NCBI GenBank assembly: GCA_910577165.1
Contig: CAJTLX010000003.1
Coordinates: forward strand, 20,444 to 84,443
From: an uncultured Lachnospiraceae bacterium
GTDB lineage: Bacteria; Bacillota; Clostridia; Lachnospirales; Lachnospiraceae
Direction: 5' to 3'
DNA length: 64,000 nt
Every line of letters starts with the position of its first letter. Position 1 is the stretch's first letter. Shown here piece by piece: positions 33,024 through 41,240 of the stretch. The position numbers and the translations under genes were made by a program. Under the pieces are notes generated by a model. It was not told the origin of the DNA. It was given only the letters and a program-made list of their open reading frames with translations, and made no database searches.

Positions 33024-35117
33024 TCACGCCTTTTCCGGACAGTCCTTGATGGAAAAACTTATGCGTCCCATCTTGTCCTTGCCAAGGCATACGACCTTTA
33101 CTACATCGCCAAGGGTCAACACATCTTCCACGCGGTTGATCCGCTCTTTTGCAATTTTGGAGATATGCACCATCCCCTCCTTGCCCGGTGCAAATTCAAG
33201 GAATGCACCAAATTCCTTGATGCTGACAACTTTTCCAGTAAAAATCTGCCCTTCCTCAAAATCGGAAACGATAATCTCAATCAGATCCACCGCCTTTTTC
33301 ATCGCTTCTGTGTCCGTGCCGCAGACAGAAACTGCGCCTTCGTCGGTAATATCAATCTTTACGCCAGTCTGCTCAATAATTGCATTGATGGTCTTTCCTC
33401 TCTGACCAACCACATCGCCAATCTTAGCCGGATCAATCTGAATCTGGATAATCTTTGGCGCGTACTTGCCGACTTCCTTGCGCGGCTCTGCAATACATGG
33501 GGTAAGCACATTGTTGATAATATATTCGCGCGCTGCCTTTGTCTTGCGAAATGCCTCCTCGACAATCGGTCTGGTCAGACCGTGAATCTTAATATCCATC
33601 TGGATCGCTGTGATTCCGTCATGTGTCCCGGCAACTTTAAAATCCATATCGCCAAAGAAATCCTCCAACCCTTGAATATCCGTCAACACAATATAATCGT
33701 CGTCGGTCTCCCCCGTTACAAGACCGCAGGAGATCCCCGCCACCTGCTTTTTGATTGGCACGCCCGCCGCCATCAAAGAAAGCGTCGATGCGCAGACTGA
33801 AGCCTGCGAGGTGGAACCATTTGATTCAAAGGTCTCGGAGACTGTGCGGATGGCATATGGGAATTCCTCCGTACTTGGAAGCACTGGCATTAAGGCCTTT
33901 TCCGCAAGTGCGCCGTGACCGATCTCGCGCCGTCCCGGTCCTCTGGAAACCTTTGTTTCCCCCACTGAATAGGACGGGAAATTATAGTGGTGCATATACC
34001 GCTTGCTGACTTCATTCTCGTCCAAACCGTCAATGCGTTGCGCATCCGCAAGTGGCGCGAGTGTGCAGACATTACAGATCTGCGTCTGCCCGCGCGTAAA
34101 CATCCCGGATCCATGCACCCTTGGAATAAGGTCGATTTCCGCTGCAAGCGGGCGGATCTGGTCGATTGCGCGACCATCCGGACGCTTATGATCTTTTAAG
34201 ATCATCTTGCGCACGGTCTTTTTCTGGTACTGATAAACTGCCTCATCCAAAATGGCAAGCCACTCCTCATTCTCCGCAAATGCTTCCTTTAATTTTTCCG
34301 TTACCTGACGGATATTTTCTTCGCGTGTCTGCTTATCATCGGAGAATACTGCCTCTTCCATCTCTGCTGGAGGAACTATTTTTTTCATCTCCTCGAACAG
34401 CTCTTCCGGAACTGCACAGCTCTGGTAGGAATGCTTCGGCTTTCCGCACTCCGCTGCCATCTGATCAATAAAATCAATGATTGTCTGGTTGATATCATGT
34501 GCCATATAGATCGCCTCAAGCATCCGATCTTCCGGCACTTCATTCGCGCCCGCCTCAATCATAATTACTTTCTGTCTGGTCGAGGCAACGGTCAACTGCA
34601 AATCCCCATTCTTCCACTGCTCCTGGCTTGGATTTACCACAAACTCACCGTCAATCAGCCCGATTTGCGTTGTCGCGCACGGACCGTCAAACGGGATGTC
34701 GGAGAGCGTTGCCGCGATCGCGGAGCCAAGCATCGCGGTAAGTTCCGGGCGGCAGTCCGGATCTACGGACATTACCATATTGTTTAAGGTAACATCATTG
34801 CGGTAATCCTTCGGAAAGAGAGGGCGCATCGGGCGGTCAATCACGCGGGAAGTTAAGACTGCATTCTCGCTTGCCTTGCCCTCCCTCTTATTAAAGCCCC
34901 CCGGAATCTTTCCGACGGCATATAACTTCTCCTCATACTCCACGCTTAACGGGAAGAAATCAATCCCCTCCCTTGGCTCTTTTGACGCAGTGACCGTAGA
35001 AAGCACCGTTGTATCGCCATAATGCATAAATGCTGCCGCATTTGCCTGCGCACTCACTCTGCCAATATCCACAGTCAGAGTTCTTCCGGCAAGCTCCATA
35101 GAATAACTTTTGTACAT
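33024..35117 (-). CDS. pnp: Polynucleotide phosphorylase
   Basis: 3'-5' phosphorolytic exoribonuclease. Two RNase PH domains (RIDRPMRPLFP..., and TRGQTQICNVCTLAPL with KVSRGPGRREIGHGALAEKAL), the helical linker, then KH (IDPAKIGDVVGQRGKTINAIIEQTGVKIDI) and S1 (GQIFTGKVVSIKEFGAFLEFAPGKEGMVHIS) domains. The C-terminus ends just after S1 (FSIKDCPEKA), giving 697 residues, normal for Firmicutes. rpsO is not adjacent, unlike many genomes. The 5' leader forms a long hairpin (35143-35228). Confidence 0.97.
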   Translation of the reverse strand: MYKSYSMELAGRTLTVDIGRVSAQANAAAFMHYGDTTVLSTVTASKEPREGIDFFPLSVEYEEKLYAVGKIPGGFNKREGKASENAVLTSRVIDRPMRPLFPKDYRNDVTLNNMVMSVDPDCRPELTAMLGSAIAATLSDIPFDGPCATTQIGLIDGEFVVNPSQEQWKNGDLQLTVASTRQKVIMIEAGANEVPEDRMLEAIYMAHDINQTIIDFIDQMAAECGKPKHSYQSCAVPEELFEEMKKIVPPAEMEEAVFSDDKQTREENIRQVTEKLKEAFAENEEWLAILDEAVYQYQKKTVRKMILKDHKRPDGRAIDQIRPLAAEIDLIPRVHGSGMFTRGQTQICNVCTLAPLADAQRIDGLDENEVSKRYMHHYNFPSYSVGETKVSRGPGRREIGHGALAEKALMPVLPSTEEFPYAIRTVSETFESNGSTSQASVCASTLSLMAAGVPIKKQVAGISCGLVTGETDDDYIVLTDIQGLEDFFGDMDFKVAGTHDGITAIQMDIKIHGLTRPIVEEAFRKTKAAREYIINNVLTPCIAEPRKEVGKYAPKIIQIQIDPAKIGDVVGQRGKTINAIIEQTGVKIDITDEGAVSVCGTDTEAMKKAVDLIEIIVSDFEEGQIFTGKVVSIKEFGAFLEFAPGKEGMVHISKIAKERINRVEDVLTLGDVVKVVCLGKDKMGRISFSIKDCPEKA

Positions 35118-35142
35118 ATTCTGTCTCCTTTAAATTTATTTG

Positions 35143-35243
35143 GTGGAGCGTCCGAAACCACTGAAAAAACCACCCGCAAGGACTCGTCCATCGGGCAGCC
35201 TTTTCAGAAGTCTCGGCAAAAACTCCACTATTTGTATAGTATA
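35143..35243 (-). promoter_or_regulatory. pnp leader: -10 element and long 5'-terminal hairpin
   Basis: On the minus strand TATACT (35238-35243) is followed, about seven bases later, by an 86-base region that folds on itself: GTGGAG/CTCCAC (35143-35148 with 35223-35228), then CCGAAAC/GTCTCGG, CTGAAAA/TTTTCAG, CCCG/CGGG and GGAC/GTCC toward the tip. The transcript would start at or next to the base of the hairpin. PNPase is autoregulated through an RNase III-cut leader duplex in enteric bacteria; a similar role here is inference. Confidence 0.6.
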
Positions 35244-35289
35244 ACACGAAGCGGAAAAAAAATCCAGTAGCAGATTCATTTTTTAAACA

Positions 35290-36837
35290 TCAAAACTTCT
35301 CTTTTATTTCCCTTGCGCATTCAAGTGCCATCTCCCGATCATCCATAGGATGCTTTACCCCACAAATTTCCTGATAGTCCTCATGCCCTTTTCCAGCGAT
35401 AATAATGATATCCCCTTCCTGTGCATTTTCAATACAGTACCGTATAGCCTCTTTTCTATCTACAATTGAGATATATTTCCCGTCCGACTTTTTCACCCCC
35501 GAGATAATATCTAAGATAATATCTTCCGGCTTTTCATAGCGCGGATTATCCGTTGTCACCACTGTAAGATCGGCATAGCGCGAAGAGATCTCCCCCATCT
35601 CAAATCTGCGGTCGCGCGAGCGGTTCCCGCCGCAGCCGAACAGACAGATAAGACGCTTTGGATGGTATTCTCTGATCGTGGTCAACAGGCTCTTTAAACT
35701 CATTGCGTTGTGTGCATAGTCTACCATAACTGTAAATTTTTCCGACACTGGCACCAGTTCAACTCTCCCGCGCACTTTCGCATTTAAAAGTGAGTCCTGG
35801 ATTATCTTTGGTGCTATACCAAGTTCAAGGCAGATCGCCGCTGCTGTCATCGAATTATAAACCGTAAATTTGCCCGGAATATTTACCTGCACATCAAATT
35901 CTGCTTCACCCGCCAAATGATAGGCGATGGAAAGCCCGCCTTTTTCTGTATGTAAACGCATATTTTTTGCATAAAGTACATAATCTTTTTCTTCTTTCAG
36001 TCCAAATTTTTTTATCGGACAGGAAGCACCAGCAAGTACGGTCTGCCAATGCGCGTCATCCGCATTGACTAACGCCATCCTGCACTGGCGAAAAAGCTGT
36101 CCCTTACACTTCATATATTCTTCAAAACTTGAATGTTCCCCTGGACCGATATGATCCGGCTCGATATTGGTCAACACTGCATAGTCAAAGATCACGCCAT
36201 ATACGCGGTACTGCATTAAGCCCTGTGAGGAAACCTCCATCACCACACATTTACATCCCTCTTTTACCATCCGGTCAAAATATTGATAGAGCAAATAGGA
36301 GATCGGAGTGGTATTGCTTGAGGAAATATGTTCAGTGCCGATCAATGTTTCGATTGTCCCGACTAACCCCGTCTTTATGCCCGCGTGTGTCAGAACAGAA
36401 TACACCATATAGGCTGTGGTGGTCTTGCCTTTTGTGCCTGTGATCCCGATCGTGGTAAGTTTTTTCTCCGGGTGGTCAAAAAATACCGCAGATAGCTGTG
36501 CCAGTGCTTTTCTTGTTTCTTTTACATACACGATAAATACCGGATTTTCCAGGGAAGATCCAGCAAGAATTGCTTCTGTTTTTTCCCTATTCTCCACAAC
36601 AAGTACGACTGCCCCCTTTTCTGCCACATCCGAAAGGTAATCATGCCCGTCATTTCTCACGCCGGAAAGTGCTACGAAAATACAGTCGGAAATTACTTTT
36701 CTTGAGTCGTAAATAATATCGGAAATCTCTCTCTCTATCTCCCCGATGGAAATTTCCCTAATTGCTTCCCTGTCTTTGCCAGTGTAAATTCCCACCTTAT
36801 CAATATCCACTTCCCTTAACAAAGTTTGTAGTTTCAT
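35290..36837 (-). CDS. murE: UDP-MurNAc-tripeptide (meso-DAP) synthetase MurE
   Basis: Adds the third residue to UDP-MurNAc-L-Ala-D-Glu. ATP-binding GITGTKGKTTTAYMV, ligase motifs FDYAVLTNIEPDHIGPGEHSSFEEY and VDYAHNAMSLKSLL, and the C-terminal DNPR motif (TTDNPRYEKPEDI) that marks meso-diaminopimelate enzymes. An upstream start at 36915 is possible, but AAAGGTGGAAAG precedes ATG 36837 and MKLQTLLREVDI fits the family, giving 515 residues. It stands apart from a murein gene cluster, between pnp and glgA. Confidence 0.95.
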   Translation of the reverse strand: MKLQTLLREVDIDKVGIYTGKDREAIREISIGEIEREISDIIYDSRKVISDCIFVALSGVRNDGHDYLSDVAEKGAVVLVVENREKTEAILAGSSLENPVFIVYVKETRKALAQLSAVFFDHPEKKLTTIGITGTKGKTTTAYMVYSVLTHAGIKTGLVGTIETLIGTEHISSSNTTPISYLLYQYFDRMVKEGCKCVVMEVSSQGLMQYRVYGVIFDYAVLTNIEPDHIGPGEHSSFEEYMKCKGQLFRQCRMALVNADDAHWQTVLAGASCPIKKFGLKEEKDYVLYAKNMRLHTEKGGLSIAYHLAGEAEFDVQVNIPGKFTVYNSMTAAAICLELGIAPKIIQDSLLNAKVRGRVELVPVSEKFTVMVDYAHNAMSLKSLLTTIREYHPKRLICLFGCGGNRSRDRRFEMGEISSRYADLTVVTTDNPRYEKPEDIILDIISGVKKSDGKYISIVDRKEAIRYCIENAQEGDIIIIAGKGHEDYQEICGVKHPMDDREMALECAREIKEKF

Positions 36838-36866
36838 ATCTTTCCACCTTTCTTTCCTATAATTTG

Positions 36867-36909
36867 TAAAAAATTCCCACGAGCGATTCCTGCCCGTGGG
36901 AATTTTTTT
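36867..36909. terminator. Terminator between glgA and murE
   Basis: AATTCCCACG (36872-36881) pairs with CGTGGGAATT (36895-36904), and flanking A/T runs extend the stem, with TTTTTT on the minus strand side after the hairpin. It should end the glgA transcript; it is nearly symmetric. Confidence 0.8.
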
Positions 36910-36916
36910 ATGCATA

Positions 36917-36996
36917 CGGATGCGGAGAAGAATTATGCAGCTGAAGCTGCCTGCATCCGGCGCGCGAGTAGGGAAAGAAAAATCTTCCCTGCTCGC
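36917..36996 (+). repeat. Hairpin element B, between murE and glgA
   Basis: Three stems in order: CGGATGC/GCATCCG (36917-36923 with 36953-36959) enclosing GCAGC-TGAA-GCTGC (36937-36950), then GCGAGTAGGGAA/TTCCCTGCTCGC (36964-36996) with an A-rich loop. The order GATGCG, TGCAG, GCNGC tetraloop stem, CGGCGC, terminal stem is the same as in element A. Confidence 0.5.
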
Positions 36997-37016
36997 TCAT
37001 CCCTCTGTCACCGTTT

Positions 37017-38453
37017 CTACATCCTGTAATATAATTCCTCATATTTTTTCGCCGATGCAGACCACGAGAAATCTGCCGCCATGCCACGATCGATAATCTT
37101 ATTCCACTCACGCTTGTGGTTGTAGTAGACATCCTTTGCATAGCGAACTGTGTTAAGCATCTCATGCGCGTTGTAATTGCAGAAACCAAAGCCCGTACCA
37201 GTCCCCTCGTACTGATTGTATGGCTGCACAGTATCGCGAAGCCCTCCAGTCTCACGCACAATCGGCACAGTGCCGTAGCGCAGACTCATCAGCTGGCTTA
37301 ATCCACAAGGCTCAAAGAGCGATGGCATTAAGAACGCGTCGCAGGCCGCATAGATGCGGTGGGAACGTTCATTGGAATAGAATATGTTTGCCGACACACG
37401 GTTCGGATACTTCCATGCAAAATGCCTGAACAGATGTTCGTACTTCTCCTCCCCGGTGCCAAGCACAACAAGCTGTGTATCATTTGCGCAGATCTCCTCG
37501 ATCACATAATCAATTAAATCAAAGCCCTTTTGGTCAGTCAGACGGGAGACAATACCGATCATAAATCTTCCATCGTCCACCTCAAGACCAAGCTCTTCCT
37601 GGAGTGCGTGTTTATTCTTCACTTTCTCCTTGCGGAAGGTCTTTGCATTGTAGTGCTGTACAATATACGGGTCAGTTTCCGGATTATACTCGTCGTAATC
37701 GATGCCGTTTACAATCCCGACTAAGCGGTTTGCCTTCGCATTCATCAGCCCGTCCAGCCCTTCGCCATAAAACGGCATACGGATCTCGTTTGCATAGGAA
37801 TCGCTGACGGTCGTCACATAATCCGCGTAGACAATGCCGCCCTTTAAATAGTTCGCATCTCCGTAAGCTTCTAGCTTATCCGGCGCGAAATAGTAATCTC
37901 CCAGCCCCGTAATGTTTTTTATGGTCTTTTTATCCCAGATGCCCTGGAATTTCAGGTTGTGGATCGTCATAATGGTCTTGATGCCCCTAAAGAATTCGCC
38001 ACCCTGGAAGCTGTCATGCAAATATACTGGCACAAGCCCTGTCTGCCAGTCATGGCAGTGAATGATATCCGGACGGAAATCAATCACCGGCAGCGCGGAT
38101 AGACATGCGCGGCTGAAAAACGCAAATTTTTCAATATCCTCATAAATATTTCCATACGGTTTTGTTCCCGCAAAATAGAATTCGTTATCAATGAAATAGA
38201 ATGTGATCCCGTCCACAACACTCTCAAGCACTCCGACATATTGACTGCGCCAGTTCAATTCCATATAGAAATGCGTCTTGTAATGCATATTCTGTTTAAA
38301 TTTATCCGGTATCATCATATATTTCGGAAGCATAACCCTGACATCAAACTGCTCCTTATTGAGGTATTTTGGCAGTGAACCGACAACATCTGCCAAACCG
38401 CCCGTCTTTACAAACGGCACGCACTCAGAAGCAACAAACAGTATCTTTTTCAT
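37017..38453 (-). CDS. glgA: Glycogen synthase (ADP-glucose type)
   Basis: GT5 starch/glycogen synthase. N-terminal ADP-glucose binding signature KTGGLADVVGSLP, GIVNGIDYDEYNP in the linker region, GIVSRLTDQKGFDLID, and the C-terminal donor-site motif LFEPCGLSQLMSLRYGTVPIVRETGGLRDTV. 478 residues is standard. Ribosome site GGAGGGCGAAGG. No glgC, glgD, glgB or glgP is adjacent, so this is an isolated copy; other glycogen genes must be elsewhere. Confidence 0.96.
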   Translation of the reverse strand: MKKILFVASECVPFVKTGGLADVVGSLPKYLNKEQFDVRVMLPKYMMIPDKFKQNMHYKTHFYMELNWRSQYVGVLESVVDGITFYFIDNEFYFAGTKPYGNIYEDIEKFAFFSRACLSALPVIDFRPDIIHCHDWQTGLVPVYLHDSFQGGEFFRGIKTIMTIHNLKFQGIWDKKTIKNITGLGDYYFAPDKLEAYGDANYLKGGIVYADYVTTVSDSYANEIRMPFYGEGLDGLMNAKANRLVGIVNGIDYDEYNPETDPYIVQHYNAKTFRKEKVKNKHALQEELGLEVDDGRFMIGIVSRLTDQKGFDLIDYVIEEICANDTQLVVLGTGEEKYEHLFRHFAWKYPNRVSANIFYSNERSHRIYAACDAFLMPSLFEPCGLSQLMSLRYGTVPIVRETGGLRDTVQPYNQYEGTGTGFGFCNYNAHEMLNTVRYAKDVYYNHKREWNKIIDRGMAADFSWSASAKKYEELYYRM

Positions 38454-38548
38454 CCTTCGCCCTCCTGTTTTCCTGTAGCATCAAAATGCTCTTTTTTCAA
38501 TTATACCATATTCTTCATTTTTCGAAAAGAGGTAAATTGACTTTTTTT

Positions 38549-39364
38549 TTACATCCCCCCAAGTCCGGCACTTTTATACTCCAGTCGGATCTTGTCGGCA
38601 ATCAGTGCTACAAATTCAGAATTTGTCGGCTTTCCCTTGCCATAACTGACCGTGTAACCAAATAGATCATTGATGGTATCCATCTTTCCACGGCTCCATG
38701 CCACTTCGATCGCGTGGCGAATTGCGCGCTCCACGCGACTCGGCGTTGTCTTATGACGCTTGGCGATTGATGGATAAAGCTGTTTTGTAATGGAATTTAA
38801 CATTTCATGGTCGTCCACCGACATCATAATCGCGTCGCGCAGATACTGATAACCCTTGATATGCGCGGGTACGCCAATCTCATGAATGATATCTGTGACA
38901 TCAGCTTCGAGATTATGCGGGCGGCTTGCCGATACGATCTCTCCCGCTGCGATCACGCCTCTCTTTTCCAAAATGTGCTGGCTGCTTCTGCCGCCGACTT
39001 GGCGTATCCGACTTAGCACCACACTGACATCAAACGGCTTCAAAATATAGTAACTCGCTCCAAGTTCAAATGCATTTTCGGTTACTCTCTCTTGTGCAAT
39101 TGCAGAAATCACAATAAATGCTGGTACTTTTTTAAGTTCCTTATCCTTTTTTACCTTTTCAAGTACCCCTAATCCATCAAGCTTCGGCATAATCAGATCA
39201 AGAAGAACTACATCGGGTTCCTTGTCCCTTATCATCTCCAGTGCGTCCAGACCATTCTCCGCTTTTCCGATCACGGTCATCTCTTCGTCCCCCTGCACGA
39301 TCTCCTCCAGCATACTGGCAGTGCGTGCGTTGTCATCCACGATTAAGACATTGATTTTCTCCAT
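38549..39364 (-). CDS. spo0A: Sporulation master regulator Spo0A
   Basis: Response regulator that commits cells to sporulation. Receiver domain with acidic pocket LIVDDN (Asp10, Asp11), phosphoacceptor Asp56 in VVLLDLIMPKLDG and the later ILKPFD. The C-terminal DNA-binding domain shows the invariant Spo0A sequence around HEIGVPAHIKGYQYLRDAI and RVERAIRHAIEVAWSRGKMD. 271 residues is normal. Adjacent to spoIVB as in nearly all endospore formers. Confidence 0.98.
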   Translation of the reverse strand: MEKINVLIVDDNARTASMLEEIVQGDEEMTVIGKAENGLDALEMIRDKEPDVVLLDLIMPKLDGLGVLEKVKKDKELKKVPAFIVISAIAQERVTENAFELGASYYILKPFDVSVVLSRIRQVGGRSSQHILEKRGVIAAGEIVSASRPHNLEADVTDIIHEIGVPAHIKGYQYLRDAIMMSVDDHEMLNSITKQLYPSIAKRHKTTPSRVERAIRHAIEVAWSRGKMDTINDLFGYTVSYGKGKPTNSEFVALIADKIRLEYKSAGLGGM

Positions 39365-39471
39365 TTTCTTTCCCTCTTTTCTGCCATTTTTTTTGAGCTA
39401 TTTTTTGGTTGCAAAACAGAAAATGGTCGCCGGTTCGATATTAGGAGCCATTTATTTCCATTTCGAAATCT

Positions 39472-39500
39472 ATGATACACCAAAATTTGGAAAAAATCAA
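39472..39500 (-). promoter_or_regulatory. Promoter of spo0A
   Basis: On the minus strand TTGATT (39495-39500) and TATCAT (39472-39477) with a 17-base spacer, about 110 bases before the spo0A start. I saw no clear sigma-H element or 0A box in the rest of the 198-base gap. Confidence 0.55.
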
Positions 39501-39562
39501 GTATAAAATTACCAATTTTTGGAAGTTTCTCGAAGAAATGATGGAATGCTGTTCTATTGGCG

Positions 39563-40984
39563 TTATTCCGGAAAATCAAGCATATTTTCGATAAATGTGC
39601 CGTAGCCTCTTGTGGCATCGCGAACGAACACATGAGTGACCGCCCCGATAAGTTTCCCCTCCTGCAAAATAGGACTTCCGGACATTCCCTGCACAATTCC
39701 GCCAGTCTTTTCAATCAGCTGCTCATCCGTAATATGCAGCACCAATCCCTTGCTCTGCTTGGAATTGGCATAGTCCACATGTTCAATTTCGATATTGTAC
39801 TCGCGAATCTCATCGTCCACCTGGCAGAGAATTGTTGCGGGACCAATTTTGACCTCCTGGCGCAGTCCAAGTTCCACTATGCCATATTTGCTTTTTTTCT
39901 GCAAACGCTCCCCGACACCATTTTCCACCGCAAGCCTTCCAAACACGCCGCGCGAAGTATTGGCTGACACATTGCCCAGCCGTGTACTCTCCGATTTCCG
40001 TATCACGCCGGTCAGCTCGCCGGGCGAACCGGTCTTTCCCTTTGTGATGGAGAGAATCTCTGCGTCATAGATATCTCCGCCCGCGGCGGTCATTAAGATC
40101 CCTGTATCCACATCGGAGATCCCATGACCAAGTGCCGCGTATCTGCCATTAGTTGTGATAAAGGTCAGAGTTCCAATCCCCTGTGTATCATCCCGCACCC
40201 ACACCCCAATTTTATAGTCCCCCGCGGCGGTGCGCACGCGCTTTACCTGCACTTCAAATTGCTCGCTCCCACGCAGAACAGTTAGGATCAGCCGATCCTC
40301 TGGACTCGCCTGAATCGCCTTGATTAATTCTTCCTTCCCATCGATCTCCACACGGTTCACCGCAATAATATAATCCCCAGTCATTAGAACCGAGGAGGCT
40401 GGCTCCACATTGCCAGATTCCGTCGCGACTACGCCGGTTCCAAGAACCAATGCGCCTTTGGTCTTGATGGTAATGCCGATCGGATTGCCGCACGGAACCA
40501 CTTCAATATTGTTGAGTACGTCCAGTGAAACCTGTTTTAGTTGAATAAAACCAAAAAGTTTGAGATCTAATTTGTAACTTCCCGTCTGATCTGCGCGCAG
40601 CGTAAATTTATCCCGCAGATTGATATGCAGACTTCCTGCGGGAATATTGGAATCATTGACGGAGAGTACTCCGACATTTTCCTGTGAAAAGTCCGCCATA
40701 AGCGGTATATTCAAGTCAAACTGTTCCGTCTCATTGACTAAGATGCGCACTTTATCCGGAATCAGGTTCCACATTCTCCAATAGCTAAATGCAAGCAGAA
40801 AAAAAAAGGTAAAAAACGCGCACCAGATAAGAAAACGCTGATATCGGCTCTTGGCTTTATCTTCCTCCAATGTACTCTTTGGCACGGTATAATAAAGAAT
40901 ATCCCCTTTTCGCACTGCTTCCATCCTGCTATTTTTTTGTTTTCTCCTCAGCTTTTTTGGTATATTTTTCTTTGGATATTCCAT
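39563..40984 (-). CDS. spoIVB: SpoIVB signalling peptidase
   Basis: Serine peptidase secreted from the forespore that triggers pro-sigma-K processing in Bacillus. One N-terminal membrane helix (FLIWCAFFTFFFLLAFSYW), a PDZ domain (GTGVVATESGNVEPASSVLMTGDYIIAVNRVEIDGKEELIKAI) and the S55 domain with GHGISDVDTG (catalytic His) and IVQGMSGSPILQEGKLIGAVTHVFV (catalytic Ser). 473 residues is slightly above the Bacillus 426 owing to a longer basic N-terminus. Ribosome site AAGGAAGGAATT. Confidence 0.95.
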   Translation of the reverse strand: MEYPKKNIPKKLRRKQKNSRMEAVRKGDILYYTVPKSTLEEDKAKSRYQRFLIWCAFFTFFFLLAFSYWRMWNLIPDKVRILVNETEQFDLNIPLMADFSQENVGVLSVNDSNIPAGSLHINLRDKFTLRADQTGSYKLDLKLFGFIQLKQVSLDVLNNIEVVPCGNPIGITIKTKGALVLGTGVVATESGNVEPASSVLMTGDYIIAVNRVEIDGKEELIKAIQASPEDRLILTVLRGSEQFEVQVKRVRTAAGDYKIGVWVRDDTQGIGTLTFITTNGRYAALGHGISDVDTGILMTAAGGDIYDAEILSITKGKTGSPGELTGVIRKSESTRLGNVSANTSRGVFGRLAVENGVGERLQKKSKYGIVELGLRQEVKIGPATILCQVDDEIREYNIEIEHVDYANSKQSKGLVLHITDEQLIEKTGGIVQGMSGSPILQEGKLIGAVTHVFVRDATRGYGTFIENMLDFPE

Positions 40985-41043
40985 AATTCCTTCCTTTCCG
41001 CCCGCTGGCAGCTATGTCCTTGATTCTATATAATTTAGCGTTT

Positions 41044-41167
41044 ACGCACGCGTCCTCCTTCCTCTGCACGAGTTTGTGTCGATGAGGAGAGAGTTTTTTC
41101 TCTCTCTATGAGCAAAGCACATAATTTCGCTGCGCTGCCAATGTAATTTTTCTGCATCAGCGTGCGC
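41044..41167 (-). repeat. Hairpin element C with short terminal inverted repeats
   Basis: The stretch is bounded by ACGCACGCG (41044-41052) and GCGTGCGC (41160-41167), which are near inverted copies, and contains GAGAGAG-TTTTTT-CTCTCTC (41087-41106). Read on the minus strand it starts ATGCGCAC..GATGCAG, like element A, and then GTGCT..GCTCAT before the terminal stem. The similarity to A and B is weaker than that between A and B. No coding signal. Confidence 0.35.
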
Positions 41168-41173
41168 ATAAAA

Positions 41174-41200
41174 AAGGATATATCCATAGGATATATCCTT
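41174..41200 (-). terminator. Terminator of recN
   Basis: AAGGATATATCC (41174-41185) and GGATATATCCTT (41189-41200) form a 12-bp perfect stem with a 3-base loop, followed on the minus strand by TTTTTT. It lies 41 bases after the recN stop. Confidence 0.85.
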
Positions 41201-41240
41201 ATTCCCGTTTTCTAGTATGTGCAAAAGCCCTGCGGATAAA

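Noticed and set aside
35143..35228. Hammerhead ribozyme suggested by the GATGGACGAGTCC stretch in the pnp leader
   Set aside because: The conserved CUGAUGA and GAAA core elements are not in the required arrangement.
39421..39465. GGTTCGATATTAGGAGCCA resembling a tRNA T-arm and acceptor end
   Set aside because: No matching 5' acceptor strand, D-arm or anticodon arm exists upstream at tRNA distance.
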